6,992 nt of DNA, from assembly GCA_937915045.1 (NCBI GenBank), contig CALDNM010000249.1:1-6992 (forward strand), given 5' to 3'. The notes below the pieces were generated by a model. The model was not told the DNA's origin. It saw only the letters and a list, made by a program, of their open reading frames with translations, and made no database searches. Positions within the stretch are counted from its first letter, which is position 1; the number at the start of each line of letters is the position of its first letter. Position numbers and translations under genes: made by a program. Of this stretch, positions 1 to 5,957 are shown in pieces. This stretch comes from an uncultured Clostridia bacterium (lineage in GTDB: Bacteria > Bacillota > Clostridia > Peptostreptococcales > Anaerovoracaceae).

Positions 1-768
1 GAGCCCGCCTATGACAGAATGTTCTTCCGCTGTGACGACAGCTCCTGTTTCCTCAGCCGCTTTCACAATGATCTCCTCATCTATCGGTTTGATAGTATGT
101 ATGTCGATCACTCTCGCGTCCACGCCTTTCGCCGCAAGTGCTTCAGCCGCTTCTATCGCCGAATTCACGAGTATCCCTGTCGCGATTATAGTAATGTCTT
201 TCCCCTCGCGCAGGAGATTTCCCTTTCCGATAGTGATGTCAGGATCATCGCCGTAGAACTGCGGGACTTTTGCCCTGCCCAGTCTTATATAACAAGGTCC
301 CTTCATAGCGACCGCTTCTTTAATGAGTTTCTTCGCGGAATTTCCATCCGAAGGATTTATGACAGTCATGCCCGGCACAGTCCTCATGAGGGCGATATCC
401 TCGAAAGTCTGATGGCTCGCGCCGTCAGGACCAACGCTTATACCTACGTGTGTCGCGCATATCTTCACATTGAGACCGGCATATCCGATCGAATTCCTTA
501 TGATCTCGAACGCTCTTCCCGCCGCGAACATCGCGAACGAGCTCGCGCAGACGATCTTTCCCGACGCGGCCAGTCCTGCCGCCGCTCCGATCATATCCTG
601 CTCCGCTATGCCCATATCGAAGAATCTCTCCGGGTAAGCCTTCGCGAAAACACTCGTCTTCGTCGACCCTGAAAGGTCTGCGTCCATGACTACAAGATCC
701 TTATATTCTTTTCCGAGCTCCAGGAGGGCTTCGCCGTAAGCTTCCCTCGTTGCCTGTTTTTCCGCCAT
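1..768 (-). CDS. tkt: Transketolase, C-terminal subunit (3' end off the window)
   Basis: Second half of a split transketolase: the pyrimidine-binding domain plus the C-terminal domain. With the N-terminal subunit it would move two-carbon ketol units between sugar phosphates in the cytosolic non-oxidative pentose phosphate pathway, using thiamine diphosphate and Mg2+. I read 256 uninterrupted residues. Visible marks are GIAEQ at about 53-57, where E56 matches the glutamate that activates the cofactor, the loop DGASHQTFED at 115-124, INPSDG at 137-142, a conserved YIRLGR at 160-165, and EEHSVIGGL at the cut end, where the C-terminal domain starts. Family members are about 310 residues, so roughly 50 are missing off the left edge. 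The start is fixed by TAATG overlap with the N-terminal subunit gene and a full Shine-Dalgarno site. The two-gene arrangement is common in Clostridia and archaea. The domain resembles that of DXS and pyruvate dehydrogenase E1-beta, but the paired neighbour supports transketolase. Confidence 0.95.
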   Translation of the reverse strand, partial: MAEKQATREAYGEALLELGKEYKDLVVMDADLSGSTKTSVFAKAYPERFFDMGIAEQDMIGAAAGLAASGKIVCASSFAMFAAGRAFEIIRNSIGYAGLNVKICATHVGISVGPDGASHQTFEDIALMRTVPGMTVINPSDGNSAKKLIKEAVAMKGPCYIRLGRAKVPQFYGDDPDITIGKGNLLREGKDITIIATGILVNSAIEAAEALAAKGVDARVIDIHTIKPIDEEIIVKAAEETGAVVTAEEHSVIGGL

Positions 769-1586
769 TACAGCTCACCTCCGAGTTCCTTCATTGCCTG
801 TTTGTATTCATCTTCGTTCGGTGCTTTTCCGTGCCATCCGGCCTGATCTTCCATGAACGACACGCCTTTACCTTTGACGGTCTTCGCAATGATGACAGTC
901 GGTCTTCCTTTGACAGTCTTCGCTTCGTTTGCCGCCGCTACGATCGCCTTCATATCATGTCCGTCTATCTGCATGACATTCCATCCAAAAGCCTCAAACT
1001 TCTTATCTATAGGCGCCACTTTCATGACGTCATCGTTCCTTCCGTCGATTTGCAGACCATTCCAGTCCACGAAAGCCGTCAGATCGTCAAGGCCGTAATG
1101 AGCCGCCGCCATAGCCGCTTCCCAAACTATGCCTTCCTGTATCTCACCGTCACCGAGCACTGTGTAGATCCTGCCGCTGCTCTTATCGAGCTTGTACGCC
1201 ATCGCCATCCCGACAGATGCTGAAAAGCCCTGTCCAAGCGAACCCGTAGACATTTCTATGCCCGGTACCAGATTCATGTTTGGATGTCCCTGGAACCTGC
1301 TGCCCATCTTTCTGAGCGTCATGACATCTTCCTTCGGGAAATATCCTCTCTCCGCGAGTGTCGCGTACTGCGCCGGTCCCGCATGTCCCTTTGAAAGGAC
1401 AAATTTGTCTCTGTCCTTCATTTTCGGGTCCTTCGGATCGATATTCATAATTTCAAAATAAAGAGCCGTGATAATGTCTGCTGCCGAAAGAGAACCGCCC
1501 GGATGTCCGGATCCCGCCTCGTAGATAGCCTTGATGATCGTGACCCTCACGCGGGCCGCTGTTTTTTCAAGTTCGCTGATCTCCAT
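768..1586 (-). CDS. tkt: Transketolase, N-terminal subunit
   Basis: First half of a split transketolase, the domain that binds the diphosphate and Mg2+ end of thiamine diphosphate. It is 272 residues, a usual length for the stand-alone N-terminal subunit. Visible family marks in order are GSGHPGGSLS at 25-34 with H28, SKGHAGP at 65-71, GHP at 100-102, GSLGQG at 115-120, the cofactor motif opening with GDGEIQEG at 145-152 and closing at N176 in DWNGLQIDG, and WHGKAP near the C-terminus at 251-256. The ATG at 1586 is preceded by AAGGAGG (1591-1597) at four bases, and the gap from the stop of the nnrD gene is 13 bases, so it is probably co-transcribed with nnrD and mgtE. Its stop overlaps the start of the C-terminal subunit by one base. 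It lacks the pyrimidine-binding and C-terminal domains, which the next gene supplies. Nothing looks damaged. Confidence 0.96.
   Translation of the reverse strand: MEISELEKTAARVRVTIIKAIYEAGSGHPGGSLSAADIITALYFEIMNIDPKDPKMKDRDKFVLSKGHAGPAQYATLAERGYFPKEDVMTLRKMGSRFQGHPNMNLVPGIEMSTGSLGQGFSASVGMAMAYKLDKSSGRIYTVLGDGEIQEGIVWEAAMAAAHYGLDDLTAFVDWNGLQIDGRNDDVMKVAPIDKKFEAFGWNVMQIDGHDMKAIVAAANEAKTVKGRPTVIIAKTVKGKGVSFMEDQAGWHGKAPNEDEYKQAMKELGGEL
775..782 (-). promoter_or_regulatory. Ribosome binding site of the transketolase C-subunit, inside the preceding gene
   Basis: The minus strand reads GGAGGTGA, a full match to the 16S anti-Shine-Dalgarno sequence, six bases before the ATG at 768. It is made of the last Gly-Gly-Glu codons of the N-terminal subunit gene, whose TAA shares its final A with the next ATG (TAATG). 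Terminating ribosomes can therefore restart at once, which would favour equal amounts of the two subunits; that consequence is inference. Confidence 0.85.
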
Positions 1587-1599
1587 GTTTCCTCCTTGA

Positions 1600-2433
1600 T
1601 CATTGCTTTACTATATCTTTTATCGCAAGAGCTGTTTCATCAGGTATATCCGCTGAGCTCATGCCTGTTTCTCCATATTTATCCGCGCATCTGTCCCCTG
1701 CCATGCCGTGTATGAATACAGCGATCGCCGCAGCGTCAAAAACGCTGTATCCCTGAGCGAAAATCGCCGCTGTAATGCCCGTCAGGACATCGCCGGACCC
1801 TCCGGATGCCATCCCGGCGTTTCCGGTCGTATTCGTCATCAGCTTTCCGTCAGGCGATGCAACAGCCGTGCCCGGGCCTTTTACTATTGCAGTAATGCCA
1901 TATTTTGCCGCAAGTTCAACAGCGCATTTTTCACGGTCATTCGCCCTCTCTATACCGAGCAGCCTGGCCGCTTCTCCCATGTGAGGAGTCGCTATTATAT
2001 CCGCTTCCGAACCCGCCAGATCCGGACCCATGCCATATCTGACTATATCATTGAGACCGTCGGCGTCGATAACTATCCTTCCCCTGTAATCATGAAGGAA
2101 CGCGAAAATAAGACGCGCGTCATCCTCGTGATCTCCGAGGCCGGGACCTATCGCGACGCAGTCATATGAACTGTCAGGGACCGTAAGATCTCTGTTTTCA
2201 CACATTATTTCCGGAACAGCGATCTGCAGGATCGGGATGATCTCTTCAGGCACAGAATACCGCGCCATGCCCGCGCCTGCTCTCACAGCACCTCTTCCGC
2301 ACAGCACGGCAGCTCCCGCCATGCCAAGCGAGCCGGTAAACAATAAAACTTTACCGTAATCCCACTTCGCGGAATCGCTGTTTCTTTTTTTCAAACGGCT
2401 TTTCACAAAAGCAAGATCTATTTTTTCCGACAT
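1600..2433 (-). CDS. nnrD: NAD(P)H-hydrate dehydratase, stand-alone (NnrD/CARKD family)
   Basis: Metabolite-repair enzyme that dehydrates S-NADHX and S-NADPHX, damaged hydrated forms of the nicotinamide cofactors, back to NADH and NADPH; bacterial members usually use ADP. The ribokinase-like fold shows through a glycine-rich first strand and loop (GKVLLFTGS, 27-35), GPGLG at 96-100, DADGLN at 123-128, TPHMGE at 149-154 (usually TPHPGE), KGPGT at 185-189, and the signature GNAGMASGGSGDVLTG at 204-219, in which D215 is the expected catalytic base. At 277 residues it is one complete dehydratase domain. The YjeF N-terminal epimerase domain, often fused in bacteria, is absent, so any NADHX epimerase must be encoded elsewhere. 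The ATG at 2433 has GGAG seven bases upstream. The 27-base gap from mgtE shows no terminator or convincing promoter, so read-through from the mgtE promoter is likely. Kinases of the thiamine or ribokinase type share the fold, but the signature is specific. Confidence 0.95.
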   Translation of the reverse strand: MSEKIDLAFVKSRLKKRNSDSAKWDYGKVLLFTGSLGMAGAAVLCGRGAVRAGAGMARYSVPEEIIPILQIAVPEIMCENRDLTVPDSSYDCVAIGPGLGDHEDDARLIFAFLHDYRGRIVIDADGLNDIVRYGMGPDLAGSEADIIATPHMGEAARLLGIERANDREKCAVELAAKYGITAIVKGPGTAVASPDGKLMTNTTGNAGMASGGSGDVLTGITAAIFAQGYSVFDAAAIAVFIHGMAGDRCADKYGETGMSSADIPDETALAIKDIVKQ

Positions 2434-2460
2434 ATGATTTCTCCATAAATAATGCTTTAT

Positions 2461-3849
2461 TTAAACTCCCAGGATAGCTACCGCCAGCATGAAGTACGTC
2501 GTGACGGACACGAGGTCTGTCAGTGACGAGATCATCGGGCTCGCCATGAGCGCCGGGTCTATCCCTATTTTCTGCGCCAGCAGCGGGAGCATGCTTCCTA
2601 TACTTTTTGCGATGATGACGATCACTATCATTGCAACGCATACGGTGATCGCTATAGGCAGTGACTCGGGACTCATATGTCCCTCTACAATGTATATCCT
2701 CACAAAATTGAACGCGGACAGACATATCCCTACTATCAGAGCGACTCGTATCTCTTTCCAGAGCACTCGGAACACGTCTTTTAGCGCGACATCGCCGACA
2801 GCCAGCCCACGAATGACCAGCGTAGCAGACTGCGAACCTGAATTTCCTCCGGTCCCCATCAGCATCGGCATGTACGCGACGAGAGAGATACACTTTGAAA
2901 GTGAATTCTCAAATCCCGATATTATACCTCCCGTGATTATATATGAACACATGAGGCCAAGCAGCCACGGCAGCCTGTTCTTTACCTGTGTCCAGACAGA
3001 TGTATCGAGGTATTCGGATGTTCCTTTATCCATGATACCGCTCATCCTCTCGATATCCTCTGTCGTCTCTTCTTCTATGACGTCCAGGATATCATCCATC
3101 GTTATGATCCCGACCAGCCTGTCTTCATTATCTACTACAGGAAGCGCCAGATATCCGTATTTCCTGAACTTTTCATAGACTTCTTCCTGGTCTTCCATGA
3201 CATTGACCGCAACAAAATCCGTCTCGACAAGATCACTTATCGGCGTATTGCTTTCGCTTACGACAAGAGATCTGAGTGATATGATCCCGAAGAGTTTCCT
3301 GCCTGATTCTTTTACATAACAAGTATATATCGTTTCCGAATCCATCCCGACATTTTTTATATGCGCCAGCGCCTCTTCTACGGTCCAGCCTATCTGCAGA
3401 CTGATGTATTCAGGCGTCATAAGAGTACCCGCGCAGTTGTCCGGGTAATTCAGGAAAGTATTTATCTGTGAGCGTTCGTTTTTAGGCGTTTGTTCGAGGA
3501 TCTTATTGACTACAATAGCCGGGAGTTCATCAAGAACATCGATCTTATCATCAAAATCGAGTTCATCTATAATATAATTTATTTCCCTGTCTGTGATCCC
3601 GTTGATGATCTCGACCTGGTCATCAATAGAAAGGCATGAGAAGACATCTACGGATATGTCTTTCGGCAGCATCCTGAACGCGATTATCGTCTCGTCCAGA
3701 CTGACTTCATCGAGTATTTCAGTCAGTATCTCCGCAATGTCCGCAGCGTTATATTCCAGAAGAACATCGCGCGTCTGTTTGTATTTTTTTTCATCCAGAA
3801 GTCCGATAACTTCTTCGATCAGCTCATCGAATTTTCTTTCATCGTCCAT
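2461..3849 (-). CDS. mgtE: MgtE-type magnesium channel/transporter
   Basis: Inner-membrane Mg2+ channel, working as a homodimer, gated by Mg2+ bound between cytosolic domains. The 462 residues match the usual length of about 450. Order of parts: an acidic helical MgtE N-domain (about 1-130, with LLEYNAADIAEIL at 30-42), two CBS domains (about 140-260, with the MTPEY start at 144-148 and VVDNEDRLVGIITMDDILD at 238-256), a connecting plug helix (about 262-290), then five predicted membrane helices near 294-313, 318-342, 366-386, 397-422 and 431-461. The family hallmark PMLMGTGGNSGSQ is at 328-340. D445 in SSLTDLVS aligns with the pore aspartate (D432 in Thermus thermophilus MgtE) that sets Mg2+ selectivity. 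AAAGGAGG lies eight bases before the ATG. A strong promoter precedes it, and the 36-base upstream gap cannot hold an M-box riboswitch. It probably heads a unit with nnrD and the transketolase genes. Confidence 0.97.
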   Translation of the reverse strand: MDDERKFDELIEEVIGLLDEKKYKQTRDVLLEYNAADIAEILTEILDEVSLDETIIAFRMLPKDISVDVFSCLSIDDQVEIINGITDREINYIIDELDFDDKIDVLDELPAIVVNKILEQTPKNERSQINTFLNYPDNCAGTLMTPEYISLQIGWTVEEALAHIKNVGMDSETIYTCYVKESGRKLFGIISLRSLVVSESNTPISDLVETDFVAVNVMEDQEEVYEKFRKYGYLALPVVDNEDRLVGIITMDDILDVIEEETTEDIERMSGIMDKGTSEYLDTSVWTQVKNRLPWLLGLMCSYIITGGIISGFENSLSKCISLVAYMPMLMGTGGNSGSQSATLVIRGLAVGDVALKDVFRVLWKEIRVALIVGICLSAFNFVRIYIVEGHMSPESLPIAITVCVAMIVIVIIAKSIGSMLPLLAQKIGIDPALMASPMISSLTDLVSVTTYFMLAVAILGV

Positions 3850-3857
3850 TTCTCGCT

Positions 3858-3865
3858 CCTCCTTT
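3858..3865 (-). promoter_or_regulatory. Ribosome binding site of mgtE
   Basis: The minus strand reads AAAGGAGG, eight bases before the ATG at 3849. It fixes that start and gives mgtE its own initiation signal. Confidence 0.85.
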
Positions 3866-3878
3866 CCCGCAATATCTG

Positions 3879-3907
3879 ATTATACTTAAATAATGCCGTC
3901 TTTGCAA
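3879..3907 (-). promoter_or_regulatory. Sigma-A-type promoter for mgtE
   Basis: On the minus strand a -35 box TTGCAA (3907-3902, four of six consensus bases) and a perfect -10 box TATAAT (3884-3879) are separated by exactly 17 bases. Transcription would begin near 3872, leaving a leader of about 22 bases that contains the mgtE ribosome binding site. The -35 box and most of the spacer lie in the last codons of the flavoprotein gene; the -10 box lies just after its TAA. The site is predicted from sequence alone. Confidence 0.7.
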
Positions 3908-4974
3908 GAATCAGCCCGGAATTCGCGTTCAGTTCTTTTCGCGAATTCATATACCCTGTCCTGTATACGCGGTATCGATATGATCGAATGCGGATCGTTC
4001 GCTGTCTCCATAAGAGCGAAATAAGGCGGCAGCATGAATGTCTTGTTCATGCAGAGACTGCTGATGAGCTGCTGAGCAATGATATCACTGCCGCTGTAAC
4101 CGGATACGATCACTCCGAACAGCCTTTTTTCATAAAAGCTCTGCACTCTGAAAAGAGCGGTCAGCCTGTTTATGAACGCTGAAAGGTTCGCGCTCACCGC
4201 GTCATTATAATTTGGACAGACCATGACAAGTCCGTCGCATTCCTTTATCGCCGGGTAGACCTCTCTTGTTATCACTCCGCCGTAAAAACATTTCCCGCTT
4301 TCTCCCAGATGCAGGCACGTCTCATAAGAACACCCTCTGCAGTCGTAGACTTCACCGTCTCGCACTGATATTTCCCGGCATTCCATTCCGTCCATCCTGT
4401 GTTTGACCATATGCCACAGTTCCAGCGTGTTGGAAGTAGACGAATTCCCGGCATGGATAGCGAGAAGCTTCGGATGCTCGACAGCTTTCTTACGGAAGCA
4501 AAGCACCCTGTCCGCGAGATCAAGAGCGCTGTTCATATAGGCTGTCATATTGTCTACAGCCATGACCCTGGCGATTATATTGAAATTAGTAAGATCGCCG
4601 ACAGCTTCGACAAGAGGCCTTCCCGGGAAAGCGCAGCCGGACATATTCGCGGCCAGCACGAGTTCTCTCGATACATTTTTTGTATACAGCCTGCCGGATC
4701 CATCGACTATGACTCCTGCAACACATCCTTCAAAACATTTTTTATCAAGTCTTATCGCGCGAAGGATCCTGTAGTATTCAGTATTGATACCTGATCTCCC
4801 TATAGATACCGCAAAGAGAATTCTCTTCCCCCGCAGATCGGTCTTTTCAAACTCTTCTTTCGTTCTTATGACGCCGCCGCATCTGCCCTTCAGCGCGTAT
4901 CCGAGTATATCGGACAGCCTTCCTCTGGATTCCGTATCGACATTAAGCGGTCTTATAACCATGAATTCGTTCAT
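3886..4974 (-). CDS. Two-domain flavodoxin-fold protein with a four-cysteine motif (iron-sulfur flavoprotein or NADPH-dependent FMN reductase-like)
   Basis: The C-terminal half (about 168-345 of 362) fits the NADPH-dependent FMN reductase/iron-sulfur flavoprotein group. It has a first strand and FMN-phosphate loop (KLLAIHAGNSSTSNT, 169-183), a cysteine-rich insert with C212, C215, C220 and C229, then LVMVCPNYNDAVSANLSAF (249-267), the usual isoalloxazine-side strand and helix. The spacing is C-x2-C-x4-C-x8-C, looser than the compact motif of classical Isf proteins, so an Fe-S cluster is possible but unproven; a zinc or structural site is an alternative. The first 165 residues form a separate domain that I cannot name. 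Its strand GKRILFAVSIGRSGINTEY (49-67) resembles a flavodoxin start, and it carries a distinctive GCAFPGRPLVEAVGDLTNF (113-131). No signal peptide is seen, so it is likely cytosolic. GGAGG sits seven bases before the ATG, and the start overlaps the previous stop by four bases (ATGA). Substrate and partner are unknown; electron transfer or reduction is inferred. Confidence 0.8.
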   Translation of the reverse strand: MNEFMVIRPLNVDTESRGRLSDILGYALKGRCGGVIRTKEEFEKTDLRGKRILFAVSIGRSGINTEYYRILRAIRLDKKCFEGCVAGVIVDGSGRLYTKNVSRELVLAANMSGCAFPGRPLVEAVGDLTNFNIIARVMAVDNMTAYMNSALDLADRVLCFRKKAVEHPKLLAIHAGNSSTSNTLELWHMVKHRMDGMECREISVRDGEVYDCRGCSYETCLHLGESGKCFYGGVITREVYPAIKECDGLVMVCPNYNDAVSANLSAFINRLTALFRVQSFYEKRLFGVIVSGYSGSDIIAQQLISSLCMNKTFMLPPYFALMETANDPHSIISIPRIQDRVYEFAKRTEREFRADSCKDGII

Positions 4975-5957
4975 ATCATCGCCTCCAGATCCATGTAAGC
5001 AGTTTCAATACGCGCGAAAAGAGCATCGGGAAGCGGCAGATCTTCTACCTCTACACCACTGACTGTCAGCCTGTTTTTCACGCCGAGAAAAGCGCCATTA
5101 CTGCCAGAGCCGAAGTATACGGAGCTGTAATGCCACCTTCCGCGAAGTGCTTCTGTCACCGTCAGTGCCCCTGATGAAACTGCCGGCGCGATGTACGGTT
5201 TGAACCCGATGTTTCTCATCGCGATGTTGCTTCCGATCGTGAGGTCTGTCAGTTTTTCAGACGCCGCTTCGTCATAATTTTTCACCGAGTCAGCTATTAC
5301 CAGATCCTCTCCGTGCGGGCCAAAAGCCCTGCCTTCTTCAAGATACGACCGAAGCGCCGGGTCCTTTTCAGCATAATACGCGGCTCGCGCGTTCATCACT
5401 CCAAGCCCGCATCCCTGTATCCGTTCAGGCATGCTCATCTTGAGCGAAGCGGCTTTCGCCAGAGGATCGACCGGATCCGAGACGACAAAAAACATGTTTT
5501 CATAATCCCGCGCCGCCGCCATCTCAGCGTACGTCTCTATCATCGGACGGTTGGCCCCGAACTGCGCCATGCGGACATCTCCCGGATCCTCGCCCGCGAC
5601 CACATCAGGCACTCTCTTCGTAGCGCAGAAAACAAAAACATCCGCGTCGAAAAGGTCTTCCTCTCCTATGATCCTGACCTCGGGGAACCGCATGTCCCCC
5701 GAAGCCGCGCGTATCTGTCCCATCTCCATTTCAAGGCGGCGCAGCATATCTTCATTCAGATCGTATATCCCGATCGAAGACAGGATATCATTTCCGAGAA
5801 GTTTCGAAGCGAGGAGAAATGTCCTTCCGACGTCTCCCATGCCGACCACATTCATCCTGTACGAACTCTTTACAGCAAAATCGTGATGTATAATAAAACT
5901 GTTCTCTTTTTCCGTTATTTCCGCTCCTTCAGGAAGCAGTTCACGCAGCGATCTCAT
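4971..5957 (-). CDS. Divergent lactate/malate dehydrogenase-family protein
   Basis: The 328 residues follow the LDH/MDH layout, after an extra N-terminal stretch of about 33 residues. The Rossmann dinucleotide loop is VVGMGDVG (37-44), D66 in IYDLNED ends the second strand where NAD ribose is bound, and DVRMAQFGANRPMI (127-140) matches the mobile-loop and helix region with R129. Then come SDPVD (160-164, usually SNPVD), GLGVMNAR (184-191, usually GTxLDSAR), GPHGED (214-219) with H215 at the catalytic histidine position, and the C-terminal region GAFLGVKNRL (288-297). Aligned without a gap, the catalytic aspartate of the Asp-His pair becomes M188, while R191 (substrate carboxylate) and H215 remain. 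NAD(H) binding looks likely, but ordinary lactate or malate oxidation is doubtful. Both ends overlap neighbours by four bases (ATGA). A weak GGTGGG lies six bases before the ATG, so translation probably depends on coupling to the upstream gene. The true substrate is unknown. Confidence 0.8.
   Translation of the reverse strand: MRSLRELLPEGAEITEKENSFIIHHDFAVKSSYRMNVVGMGDVGRTFLLASKLLGNDILSSIGIYDLNEDMLRRLEMEMGQIRAASGDMRFPEVRIIGEEDLFDADVFVFCATKRVPDVVAGEDPGDVRMAQFGANRPMIETYAEMAAARDYENMFFVVSDPVDPLAKAASLKMSMPERIQGCGLGVMNARAAYYAEKDPALRSYLEEGRAFGPHGEDLVIADSVKNYDEAASEKLTDLTIGSNIAMRNIGFKPYIAPAVSSGALTVTEALRGRWHYSSVYFGSGSNGAFLGVKNRLTVSGVEVEDLPLPDALFARIETAYMDLEAMI
4982..4986 (-). promoter_or_regulatory. Ribosome binding site of the flavoprotein gene
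   Basis: The minus strand reads GGAGG seven bases before the ATG at 4974, inside the last codons (Leu-Glu-Ala) of the dehydrogenase-like gene. It supports the start that overlaps the previous TGA as ATGA. Confidence 0.75.

Noticed and set aside
19..672. Long plus-strand open frame of about 217 codons opposite the transketolase C-subunit gene
   Set aside because: It is antisense to an intact gene with all family motifs. Its protein is arginine-, serine- and histidine-rich without recognisable domains, as expected of a shadow frame.
2434..2460. Possible promoter or terminator between mgtE and nnrD
   Set aside because: The gap is AT-rich, but I see no convincing -35/-10 pair and no GC-rich stem followed by a T run. 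Read-through is the simpler reading.
2351..2893. Minus-strand open frame of about 180 codons spanning the mgtE and nnrD junction
   Set aside because: It lies in another frame over the end of mgtE and the start of nnrD, both well-supported genes. Its composition is low-complexity, rich in Arg and Cys, with no domain.
2489..3178. Plus-strand open frame of about 229 codons opposite mgtE
   Set aside because: It mirrors the membrane-helix codons of mgtE and gives a Ser/Ile/Thr-rich product. A real antisense gene is not supported.
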